Shown here in pieces: positions 7,755-15,144 of a stretch of DNA of 60,763 bases; position 1 is the stretch's first letter, and the number at the start of each line of letters is the position of its first letter. A program made the translations under genes and the position numbers. The notes beneath the pieces are model-generated. The model was not told where the DNA came from, searched no databases, and saw only the letters and a list, made by a program, of their open reading frames with translations. Source of the stretch: Bacteroidota bacterium (lineage in GTDB: Bacteria > Bacteroidota > Bacteroidia > 2-12-FULL-35-15). The stretch spans positions 1 through 60,763 of the forward strand of contig PLYN01000002.1 in NCBI GenBank assembly GCA_003151815.1. The letters run 5' to 3'.

Positions 7755-8654
7755 ATGGATTTATCGTTAAAAATAGATGTTGTAAAAAATATTAGCCCAA
7801 ATAGGTTTAATGAAGAATATTTAAAGCCTCAAAAGCCTGTTGTAATAAAAGGTATTGCCGATAACGAAATAGCGGGCAGGAAGTGGTCTATTAATTATTT
7901 TAAAGAAACAATGGGTGATGTGGTAATAGATGTTTATGATAACAAAAATGTTAAAAGTGCGGCATCAGCGTTTAGCACACCTGATCTTAAAATGAATTTG
8001 GGCAACTATCTTGATATTATTGCTAAAGATGAACATACTGATTTAAGAATTTTTCTATTTAATCTTTTCAAATACAACCCAAAATTGAGGGATGAGTTTC
8101 CATGTCCTGAAATAATGAAAGGGATTTTGGATGGTGTCGGTTATATGTTTTTCGGTGGAAAGGATACTACTGTCAGGATTCATTATGATATTGATATGTC
8201 CAGCGTAATGCATACGCATTTTGGTGGAAGGAAGAGAGTTGTTTTATTTGCTCCTGAATATAGTGATTTGTTATATCGTTTGCCCTTGAATACCTATTCA
8301 TTGATTGACATAGATAATCCGGATTATGGTAAATATCCCGGTTTAGAATTTGTAAAAGGTTATGATTTTATATTGGAACACGGTGATTCTATTTTCATGC
8401 CTAGTGGTTATTGGCATTATATGACTTATTTGGAAGGTAGTTTTTCTGTGAGTTATCGAAAAATAGCTCCAACATTTCAAGCAAAATTGCAAGGTTTTAT
8501 GAATATTGCTATTTATATGCAATTCGATAAATTAATGAATAAAATATTGGGTAGTAAATGGCTCGAGACAAAAAAGAAAATAGCGAAAAAAAATGAAAAT
8601 CGGTTTATTGAAGTAGAAACTAAACTGTATAATTATGATAGAGTTAGAGCATAA
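7755..8654 (+). CDS. Cupin_8 / JmjC-domain protein, putative Fe(II)/2-oxoglutarate oxygenase
   Basis: A 299-residue JmjC-like cupin. The Fe(II) facial triad is visible as H143-x-D145 (IHYDID) and distal H221 (YWHYM). R159/K160 after the first strand could contribute to 2-oxoglutarate binding, and FMPSGYWHYM is the usual pre-distal-His motif. Family members hydroxylate protein or small-molecule substrates; the substrate here is unknown. It sits among small stress-type genes, 97 bp after the phasin-like gene, and its codon usage resembles its neighbours. The oxygenase call is strong on motifs; the role in oxygen or stress response is inference. Confidence 0.85.
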   Translation: MDLSLKIDVVKNISPNRFNEEYLKPQKPVVIKGIADNEIAGRKWSINYFKETMGDVVIDVYDNKNVKSAASAFSTPDLKMNLGNYLDIIAKDEHTDLRIFLFNLFKYNPKLRDEFPCPEIMKGILDGVGYMFFGGKDTTVRIHYDIDMSSVMHTHFGGRKRVVLFAPEYSDLLYRLPLNTYSLIDIDNPDYGKYPGLEFVKGYDFILEHGDSIFMPSGYWHYMTYLEGSFSVSYRKIAPTFQAKLQGFMNIAIYMQFDKLMNKILGSKWLETKKKIAKKNENRFIEVETKLYNYDRVRA

Positions 8655-8705
8655 TTATTACGAATAAGCAAAAATTAAAATAGCAATTAATTTTTTTAAA
8701 AATAC

Positions 8706-9092
8706 ATGACAATATACATACAACTTCTTTGGCTATTTATACTGGCAATACCTATTGCATGCGTTACATGGACAATAACTAAAGAAGAAGTTTTTAAAGA
8801 ACCACGCGAATATTGCGCCGATAAATGTAAAACCGGTAAAACACTTTTAAAACGTAAATTCTTTTATTTGTTTACGTGCGAGTATTGTTTTAGTCATTAT
8901 GTTACAATTTTATTTCTTTTTCTAACAAATTATAAATTACTGTTAGATGGCTGGAGGGGTTATATTATTGCAGGCTTCTCTTTAGTATGGATTGCAAATA
9001 TTTATATGGGTTTTTTAGGCCTATTAAGGCAAGGTATTAAAAAAGAAAAAACAGAGATTACTGTTATGGAACAAAAAATAAAGGTAAAATAA
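8706..9092 (+). CDS. Membrane protein with CxxxC...CxxC motif (128 aa)
   Basis: A first TM helix spans about residues 4-24, followed by a loop with Cys37-x3-Cys41 and Cys58-x2-Cys61 (TCEYCFSHY). Two further TM helices follow at about 62-82 and 86-107, with a basic C-terminal tail. Four cysteines arranged like this could bind zinc or undergo redox chemistry. It resembles the DUF1360 style of small membrane proteins, but I am not certain. It lies 51 bp after the JmjC protein and is probably co-transcribed. Function unknown. Confidence 0.7.
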   Translation: MTIYIQLLWLFILAIPIACVTWTITKEEVFKEPREYCADKCKTGKTLLKRKFFYLFTCEYCFSHYVTILFLFLTNYKLLLDGWRGYIIAGFSLVWIANIYMGFLGLLRQGIKKEKTEITVMEQKIKVK

Positions 9093-9130
9093 ATGTAAAA
9101 ATTTAATAATAGAGTTTATATCGAATAAGA

Positions 9131-9336
9131 ATGATATCTAAAGCAGACTTATTATCAATTGAATTTTATAAAAGGGGAGAAATACGGAATATTTTTCATG
9201 GTATAGTTGCAAAAAACGAAAGTGCATTTGTTAAAAAAATAATCAATTATTAAGCATTGATGAAGTTTCAATAGAAGTATGGAATAATTATAAAAATATT
9301 GAAAATTCTAATTACTATGAAAATGAGAGAAATTAA
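9131..9336 (+). pseudogene. Small gene broken by a frameshift
   Basis: A 40-codon frame (MISKADLLSIEFYKRG..., ending KKIINY) stops at 9251-9253. The shifted frame continues without interruption as LSIDEVSIEVWNNYKN to a stop at 9334-9336. Together they look like one ~68-residue acidic/basic helical protein split by a 1-nt change. Family not recognised. It might be two real tiny ORFs, but composition favours a single broken gene. Confidence 0.4.
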
Positions 9337-9339
9337 CTA

Positions 9340-9393
9340 AACCTATGCACTTCCAGTGCATAGGTTTGGCAAAGAAAGACTAAAAGTCTTTCT
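9340..9393. terminator. Two adjacent perfect hairpins
   Basis: The first hairpin has a perfect 12-bp stem (AACCTATGCACT / AGTGCATAGGTT, loop TCC) at 9340-9366. The second has a perfect 9-bp stem (AGAAAGACT / AGTCTTTCT, loop AAA) at 9373-9393. A shorter relative (TGCACT/AGTGCA) follows at 9474-9487. There is no long T-run, so this may be a mobile palindromic repeat rather than a classic terminator. Confidence 0.5.
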
Positions 9394-9512
9394 ACAAAAC
9401 TTAAAAACACTGCGATTGAGAGTATATCAATTATATTTTATGAACTATAAATATTTGTAGAACCTGAAAGGCTTGCACTAAAGTGCATAGTTTCAACTAA
9501 CGAAATGTAACA

Positions 9513-9881
9513 ATGAACGAAGCAATCAAATCAAAAGAAATGAAAATGACATTGGACAAATCCGTACAAAACATTTGTAACCAAATCGAAAATCTAAATC
9601 AGCATTTTTTCATTCTTCACGAAGATTTACATGACACAGAATGCAAAATAATAAAAGAAATTATTGACAATTCAAAAAAAATATTGAAAAATATTTACCA
9701 AAATAATGTTTTGGGTATATCGAATTCATACGAGTTAAAACAAGACGTTCATACGCTTATCAAAAATTGCGAAATCGCTTGTGCTTATGGGAAAATTCAA
9801 GCCTTTGAGGAGAGGACAAACTACCTCTACGGCATTCTTGAAAATAAAAAACAACTTGAAAATATAAATTCTTTTTGGTAA
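9513..9881 (+). CDS. Hypothetical helical protein (122 aa)
   Basis: A charged, all-helical protein (LDKSVQNICNQIENLNQHFF, then HEDLHDTECK and KKILKNIYQ) with no TM segment or signal peptide. It has three cysteines at about 22, 46 and 88. A second in-frame ATG lies 30 bp inside (MKMTLDK). It sits between the hairpin cluster and another small gene in the accessory region. I do not recognise the family and see no catalytic motif. Confidence 0.6.
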   Translation: MNEAIKSKEMKMTLDKSVQNICNQIENLNQHFFILHEDLHDTECKIIKEIIDNSKKILKNIYQNNVLGISNSYELKQDVHTLIKNCEIACAYGKIQAFEERTNYLYGILENKKQLENINSFW

Positions 9882-9960
9882 ACCGAAAAATAACTGAAAA
9901 AGCAGATGAACATATTTGCCATTAATAAACCAAATAATTAATAATAAAAATCATAAAAAG

Positions 9961-10167
9961 ATGAAAATCGAATTAGAAATTCAAAAAGGAGTAAATAGTA
10001 AACTCAAACGTGAACCTTTCTTGAACTTTATTGAAATTGGGGTAGGACTGTATAAAAGTGACAGAATTGGTAAAAACATTTTCTCTAAAGAAAAGTTTCC
10101 ATTTAATGTTGAAAACGTAGATATAGACAATATTGAATGGTTAGCATCTGGGATAAGCAAGTATTAA
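9961..10167 (+). CDS. Hypothetical protein (68 aa), possibly truncated
   Basis: The preferred start is the ATG at 9961 (MKIELEIQKG) rather than the upstream ATG at 9916, because the A-rich leader lies just before it. The protein has short beta-rich segments (FIEIGVGLYK) and ends WLASGISKY. Its stop lies only 16 bp before the inverted-repeat end of an IS6 remnant, so the 3' part may have been lost by insertion. Family not recognised. Confidence 0.45.
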   Translation: MKIELEIQKGVNSKLKREPFLNFIEIGVGLYKSDRIGKNIFSKEKFPFNVENVDIDNIEWLASGISKY

Positions 10168-10183
10168 AATTATTGGAGATGGC

Positions 10184-10424
10184 TCTGTCATATTTGCTTA
10201 ACGTAAATGTAAAAAATTCAAGTCTAAATTTATTTTAAGCAGCTAAAGATTTAAAAGTTTCAAACCATGTTGATTTAGAATCAATGATTTGATTTCTTTA
10301 TCATATGAACAATTTCCATCCCCGCTAGTGTTCTTTATGCTGATTCAAATTCCTTTAATCCCAATCCACGCTGTATTTTCCACTTCACCTGACGGTGATC
10401 TTGCTCTACTATAGGATTAAGGTG
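10184..10424 (-). mobile_element. IS6-family insertion sequence remnant (transposase C-terminus plus one terminal repeat)
   Basis: On the minus strand, 10424 to 10281 translates as NPIVEQDHRQVKWKIQRGLG, then LKEFESA, a stop, and RTLAGMEIVHMIKK. This matches the C-terminal end of IS6/IS26-type DDE transposases (the VEQDHR motif supplies the catalytic Glu region). One internal stop (TAA) inactivates it. GGCTCTGT at 10184 resembles the IS6 terminal inverted repeat and lies at the expected distance past the stop. The N-terminal two thirds and the other end are missing. Confidence 0.75.
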
Positions 10425-10453
10425 TTAAGTGTTAGACTTTAAAAGAAAAGATT

Positions 10454-10924
10454 ATGAATACAAATTCTCACTCATTTATTCATTTGGTATTTATAGGTAT
10501 TATTGCCCTATTTCCGGTTGTTAATCCAATCGGGGCAGCTTTTATTGTAAGTCCTTATTTTTCTGAATTATCTCATAAGGAAAGAATAAAAGCAGTAAAG
10601 CGTATTGCTTTATATGCATTCAGTATTTGTGCATTTATATTGTTCACCGGACATTGGATTTTAGAACTATTCGGTTTATCCGTTCCAGTTATTCAATTAG
10701 CAGGAGGAATTATGATTTGTAAAATAGGTTGGGAATTTCTTTCTTCCGATAAAGAACCGGAAGTACAATCAGCCAATTCAGTTGACAAAACAGTTTTTAA
10801 ACCTATATCAGAAGTAGAAAATAAACTTTTTTACCCAATCACATTTCCTATTACAACAGGTGCAGGTACAATAGCTGTTCTCTTTACGTTAAGTGCACAA
10901 GGATGCAGAATAATTCAACAATAA
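10454..10924 (+). pseudogene. Truncated MarC-family integral membrane protein
   Basis: The first ~145 residues match MarC proteins: a TM segment with LFPVVNPIGAAF, then further TM segments, and FPITTGAGTIAVLF. The reading frame ends after TLSAQGCRIIQQ at 156 aa. Normal MarC proteins are about 200-230 aa and end with two or three further TM helices, which are absent here and are not found in the next 20 bp. MarC function is not well defined (it is not itself an antibiotic resistance determinant). The lost C-terminus and the IS6 relic 30 bp upstream point to decay. Confidence 0.75.
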
Positions 10925-10945
10925 ACAATTTAAAATTCTAAAAAA

Positions 10946-11542
10946 ATGAATACTACATTAAACGAAAAGGCAGATAAAATCAAAAGCACCATCAAAGGTA
11001 CTGCCGAAAAATCAAAAGAAACAATAAGAGAATTTATTGATTCGAATAAAAAACATGTTGATGAAGCGATTGACTCCAGCAAAATAATAGTGGACTCTAT
11101 CAAAGAAAAATTTGATAAAGAAGATATGAAAGACTCTATTACTGGAACTGTTAAAGAAACGTTCGGAAAATCCATTGAATTAGCCGAAGAGGCTCTTGAT
11201 AGCATTATTAATGCATATACGAGTCAAATGGAAATGAATGTTGATTTTAATACTAAATTGGTGGATGCGATCAAAGAAACAAAAATCGATCATCCTGAAA
11301 AAGTATTGGATTTGATACGTGAAAATTTTGAAGCGTCTCGTCAATTAACTATTCGTAACACAAAAGAGATTTTGGAATTCTATAATAAACACACCAACCT
11401 TGCTATAAATTTTAACCAAAAATTCGAGGAAAACATTAATTCTCAAATTGAATCATTGTTTAAAATACAAGGCAAAGGATTAACTAAACTTTCGGATTGG
11501 GCAACAGAATGGTGGAAAGAAGATGGTAAAGAAAGAAAATAG
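10946..11542 (+). CDS. Phasin-like / apolipoprotein-like helical protein (198 aa)
   Basis: A Cys-free, lysine/glutamate-rich protein made almost entirely of long amphipathic helices. The N-terminal half has 11-residue-type repeats (KIKSTIKGTAEKSKETIREF) reminiscent of LEA or apolipoprotein helices. The C-terminal half (DFNTKLVDAIKE ... FNQKFEENINSQIESL) resembles phasins. It ends in a Trp-rich amphipathic tail (SDWATEWWKEDGKERK) that could bind membranes or granule surfaces. It is convergent with the Crp-like regulator. No phaC-like synthase is in the window, so a granule role is unproven. Confidence 0.7.
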   Translation: MNTTLNEKADKIKSTIKGTAEKSKETIREFIDSNKKHVDEAIDSSKIIVDSIKEKFDKEDMKDSITGTVKETFGKSIELAEEALDSIINAYTSQMEMNVDFNTKLVDAIKETKIDHPEKVLDLIRENFEASRQLTIRNTKEILEFYNKHTNLAINFNQKFEENINSQIESLFKIQGKGLTKLSDWATEWWKEDGKERK

Positions 11543-11612
11543 TAAGAATTAACGCAATTTCTTCAGGATTTATGCGACCGGCACAACGAAGGAGGTAACC
11601 ATTTTTGACATT

Positions 11613-12317
11613 TTAGTATAGATTCGCAATTTTTGATAACTCCAATGGTTTTTTAAGAATTATTTTTCTGCCATTGGTTTCAATCAATCCTTCTTCTTTA
11701 AAATCATGAAGCAGTCTAACTAATGTTTCTCTAGCTGTTCCAACAAACTTTGACAAGTCGTCCCTAGATAAATCTAATTCTGTAGGTTTTTTTTCCTGAT
11801 TTTCTTTTTTGTATTTATCACGCAGTAACAATAAACTTAAAGCTAAGCGTTCTCTAACGGTTTTTTGTGCAAATACCGCCAGGCTATTTGTTAAAACGCT
11901 AAATTCATGACTCATTACTTTAAGTAGTCGGTTTGATAAAATAGGAGAAAGTTGTATGGCACTTAAAAAATCATCTTTTGGAATAAAGGAAATAGTTGAC
12001 TCTTCTATTGTACTAGCAGTATCTGTAAATTTTTCTTCACTTATTAATGCATGGTATCCTAATAATTCTCCTTTTCGACAGACATAAAATATTTGTTCTC
12101 TTCCATCTTTATCGGTTTTATACTTTTTTACTTTTCCTTTTTTTATATAATAAATTCCTGTTGGATAACTTCCGTCTCTAAACAAAATTTCACCCTTTTT
12201 ATAATTATGGGTGACCATATTCTTGTTTAATAATGCTAAATCATTTTCCGGCAATCCTTTAAAAATAGAATCGCTATTAAAATTGAAGTTATCATAAGGA
12301 AAATCAATGATTTGCAT
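11613..12317 (-). CDS. Crp/Fnr-family transcriptional regulator, CRP-type DNA recognition
   Basis: A 234-residue protein from the ATG at 12317. The longer frame to 12356 adds a non-homologous hydrophobic leader, so I reject it. The cyclic-nucleotide-binding-like beta-barrel spans about 20-125, followed by a dimerisation helix and a winged helix-turn-helix at 184-220. The recognition helix reads TARETLVRLL: R196, E197 and R201 are spaced as in E. coli CRP R180, E181 and R185, which read TGTGA. There is a single Cys (80), so no Fnr-type Fe-S cluster. A near-consensus CRP palindrome lies 62 bp upstream, implying autoregulation. Effector unknown. Confidence 0.92.
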   Translation of the reverse strand: MQIIDFPYDNFNFNSDSIFKGLPENDLALLNKNMVTHNYKKGEILFRDGSYPTGIYYIKKGKVKKYKTDKDGREQIFYVCRKGELLGYHALISEEKFTDTASTIEESTISFIPKDDFLSAIQLSPILSNRLLKVMSHEFSVLTNSLAVFAQKTVRERLALSLLLLRDKYKKENQEKKPTELDLSRDDLSKFVGTARETLVRLLHDFKEEGLIETNGRKIILKKPLELSKIANLY

Positions 12318-12378
12318 AAGGTAGTAAGTATAAAATGAAAGTATAAAAATACACATTTATTTTGATTTATTTCCTTGC

Positions 12379-12400
12379 AAATGTGACTAAAGTCACATTT
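12379..12400. promoter_or_regulatory. CRP-type operator palindrome
   Basis: A perfect inverted repeat with 10-bp arms and an AA centre: AAATGTGA-N6-TCACATTT. This equals the classical CRP site (TGTGA-N6-TCACA) including flanking A/T. It lies between the Crp-like regulator (minus) and the thiolase cluster (plus), at -62 and -153 relative to their starts. It is the best candidate operator in the window. Confidence 0.8.
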
Positions 12401-12464
12401 AGACCTGAATAAAAATCTCATTGTACCCTCCTTTTAAGTCAAAGTTATTTCAAATGAGACAAGA

Positions 12465-12472
12465 TACCTTTG
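12465..12472 (+). promoter_or_regulatory. -7 promoter box (TACCTTTG) for the thiolase cluster
   Basis: TACCTTTG matches TAnnTTTG. It lies 81 bp before the thiolase ATG and 65 bp downstream of the CRP-like palindrome, an arrangement compatible with activation from upstream. The -33 element is weak. Confidence 0.45.
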
Positions 12473-12552
12473 TTTTTAGATAGTATAAGCTGCTTTCTAT
12501 AAGCTGAATTCTATATATAGTCAACTAAATTATTTACTTATAAAAATTAAAA

Positions 12553-13833
12553 ATGTTAATGTCGAAAAATGTAAGAAGGGTAGCAATTATAGGTTCGAAC
12601 AGAATACCGTTTGTTCGTTCAAACACTGTATATACATACGCAAGTAATCAACAAATGATGACAGCAGCCTTAAATGGTTTGGTTGAAAGATATAATTTGC
12701 AAGGATTAACATTGGGAGAAGTTGCCGGTGGTGCGGTTGTAAAACATACAAGAGATTCCTTTTTAATGCGCGAATCTGTTTTAGGTACAAAACTTTCCCC
12801 TAAAACTCCTGCCGTAGATTTTCAACAAGCTTGCGCTACCAGCCTACAAGCAGCTATTCATATCGCCAATAAAATTGCATTAGGTCAAATAGAAGTTGGT
12901 ATTGCAGGTGGAACAGATACAACCAGCGATGCTCCAATAGCTATAAAAGATAAGCTTAGGGTAAAGTTTTTAGATGTTAACCGAGCTAAATCAACCGGTG
13001 ACAGATTCAAAAGATTGATGAAAATAAAGTTCAGTGATATTGGTATTACGCCTCCTAAAAATGAAGAAGCAAGAACAGGTTTATCAATGGGGGCGCATAC
13101 GCAGCTTACTGCTGATTATTACAAAGTAGATAGAGAAATTCAAGATCAGGTAGCTTTTAAGAGCCATAAAAATTTAGCAAAAGCATATGATGAAGGTTTT
13201 TTTAATGATCTGATGACTCCATTTTTAGGGGTCACTAAAGATACCTGTTTGAGACCCGATTCAACACTTGAAAAACTGTCAACACTTAAAGGTGTGTTTG
13301 GTGGTAGCGGAACACTTACAGCCGGCAACTCCTCACCTTTAACAGATGGGGCATCGTGTGTTTTATTAGCAAGCGAAGAATGGGCTAAAGAACGCGGCTT
13401 ACCAGTATTAGCATATTTTGCTTTCGCAGAAACAGCTGCTGTTGAATTTGTTCAAAATAAACAAGACCTATTGATTGCTCCGGTATATGCTGTTGCGTCA
13501 TTATTAAAAAAAACAGGATTAAAACTTCAGGATTTTGATTTTTATGAAATTCATGAAGCATTTGGAGCCATAATAGGAGCTGATCTTAAACTTTGGGCAG
13601 ATGAGAAATTTTGCAAAGAAAAATTAGGATTACCTGGTGCATTAGGAAGCATTGACATGAATAAACTAAATGTCAAAGGAAGTAGTATCGCTACCGGTCA
13701 CCCATTTGCGGCTACTGGAGGGAGAATGATTGGTTCGTTGGCAAAAATGATTCACCAAAAAGGTTCGGGAAGAGGCTTAATTTGCCTTTGTGCAGCTGGT
13801 GGACAAGGTGTTGCAATAATTATTGAAAAATAA
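12553..13833 (+). CDS. Thiolase family acetyl-CoA C-acyltransferase (FadI-like)
   Basis: A 426-residue thiolase (an alternative ATG at 12559 removes two residues). The catalytic nucleophile is C94 (FQQACATS). H334 (YEIHEAFG), H383 (TGHPFAATGG) and C413 (CAAGGQG) complete the thiolase active site. Its length and the long loop domain fit the FadI/trifunctional-type group rather than 390-aa biosynthetic PhaA. The reaction is reversible cleavage of 3-ketoacyl-CoA. It is the first gene behind the CRP-type operator and lies 17 bp before an alpha-oxoamine synthase gene, so the two are probably co-transcribed. No fadJ/fadB partner is in the window. Confidence 0.93.
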   Translation: MLMSKNVRRVAIIGSNRIPFVRSNTVYTYASNQQMMTAALNGLVERYNLQGLTLGEVAGGAVVKHTRDSFLMRESVLGTKLSPKTPAVDFQQACATSLQAAIHIANKIALGQIEVGIAGGTDTTSDAPIAIKDKLRVKFLDVNRAKSTGDRFKRLMKIKFSDIGITPPKNEEARTGLSMGAHTQLTADYYKVDREIQDQVAFKSHKNLAKAYDEGFFNDLMTPFLGVTKDTCLRPDSTLEKLSTLKGVFGGSGTLTAGNSSPLTDGASCVLLASEEWAKERGLPVLAYFAFAETAAVEFVQNKQDLLIAPVYAVASLLKKTGLKLQDFDFYEIHEAFGAIIGADLKLWADEKFCKEKLGLPGALGSIDMNKLNVKGSSIATGHPFAATGGRMIGSLAKMIHQKGSGRGLICLCAAGGQGVAIIIEK

Positions 13834-13850
13834 TATACAATCTAATAAAT

Positions 13851-15092
13851 ATGAACATACTAGAAAAATTAAAACTTAAAAAAGGTCCTTTAGGTGAACA
13901 TGCCCATTATGCCCACGGGTATTACACTTTTCCAAAATTAGAAGGAGAAATAGGCAATAAAATGATTTTCAATGGTAAAGAACATATTGTTTGGAGCCTA
14001 AATAATTATTTAGGATTAGCCAATCATCCTGAAGTAAGAAAAGCGGACACAGCAGGTACTTCGCTTTTTGGTTTAGCTTATCCAATGGGTGCTCGAATGA
14101 TGACAGGGAATTCATCCTTGCATGAACATCTGGAAGCAGAGCTATCCATTTTTGTAAAAAAAGAAGATACCTTTTTATTGAATTATGGATACCAAGGAAT
14201 GTTATCCATTATAGATAGTATAGTTGACAGACATGATGTAATTGTTTATGACGCCGAAGCTCATGCATGCATTATCGATGGCGTTAGATTACATGTAGGT
14301 AAGCGATTTGTATATGCACATAATGATATGGAGAGTCTGAAAAAACAGCTAGAACATGCAAAAAACATAACAAATAAAACGGGCGGTGGAATACTTGTGA
14401 TCACTGAAGGTGTTTTTGGAATGCGTGGAGACATGGGTAATTTAAAAGGAATCGCTTCTCTTAAAAAAAAATACGATTTTACCTTTTTAGTGGATGATGC
14501 ACATGGCATTGGTGTGATGGGTGAATCAGGTGCAGGTTCAGGAGAAGAACAAGGAGTTCAAAAAAACATAGATTTATATTTTGCAACTTTTGCTAAATCA
14601 TTTGCTGCCATAGGAGCTTTTGTTTCGGGTAACAAAAATGTTATAGATCATTTAAGATATAATATGCGTTCGCAAATCTACGCTAAAGCTTTACCCATGC
14701 CTGTAGTATTTGGCTTACAGAGGCGTTTGGAGTTAATACGAAAAGAGATTGGATATAGAGAACAACTTTGGAGAATTACAAAAGCGTTGCAAGATGGTTT
14801 AAAGTCGGCCGAATTCAATATTGGAAATACAGAAACACCGGTTACACCGGTTTATCTAAATGGAACAATTGCAGAAGCAACAGAATTAGTGAAAGACCTT
14901 CGTGAAAACTACCGCATTTTCTGTTCAATGATTGTTTATCCGGTAGTTCCAAAAGGCATCATTATTTTAAGATTGATTCCGACCGCTTCTCACACACTAG
15001 CTGATGTGAAACGAACTGTTGATGTATTTACTGCAATAAAAGAAAATTTAGAAGCAGGAAAGTATTCCGTTAAAGATATAAGTGTCGTGTAA
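13851..15092 (+). CDS. Alpha-oxoamine synthase (serine palmitoyltransferase / AONS-like)
   Basis: A 413-residue PLP fold-type I enzyme that condenses an amino acid with an acyl-CoA. Key residues are H138 (AEAHAC, stacks on PLP), D215 and H218 (DDAHG), and the Schiff-base K249 (FAKSF). Candidates are serine palmitoyltransferase for sphingolipids, a cysteate acyltransferase for sulfonolipids, or 2-amino-3-ketobutyrate ligase. In Bacteroidota, genes of this length with the NYLGLANHP start are usually lipid long-chain-base synthases. Coupling to a thiolase 17 bp upstream supports acyl-CoA metabolism. Substrate not determinable here. Confidence 0.88.
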   Translation: MNILEKLKLKKGPLGEHAHYAHGYYTFPKLEGEIGNKMIFNGKEHIVWSLNNYLGLANHPEVRKADTAGTSLFGLAYPMGARMMTGNSSLHEHLEAELSIFVKKEDTFLLNYGYQGMLSIIDSIVDRHDVIVYDAEAHACIIDGVRLHVGKRFVYAHNDMESLKKQLEHAKNITNKTGGGILVITEGVFGMRGDMGNLKGIASLKKKYDFTFLVDDAHGIGVMGESGAGSGEEQGVQKNIDLYFATFAKSFAAIGAFVSGNKNVIDHLRYNMRSQIYAKALPMPVVFGLQRRLELIRKEIGYREQLWRITKALQDGLKSAEFNIGNTETPVTPVYLNGTIAEATELVKDLRENYRIFCSMIVYPVVPKGIIILRLIPTASHTLADVKRTVDVFTAIKENLEAGKYSVKDISVV

Positions 15093-15144
15093 AATGATGG
15101 TCGGATTATATTAAAAATCATTAACAAAATAAAACAAGAAAGAC

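Noticed and set aside
9340-9393. CRISPR or attachment site
   Set aside because: Only two different hairpins, no repeat-spacer regularity, no integrase or Cas genes.
12318-12356. Longer start of the Crp-like regulator
   Set aside because: Extra residues are a non-homologous hydrophobic stretch running toward the operator; the ATG at 12317 gives the normal family N-terminus.
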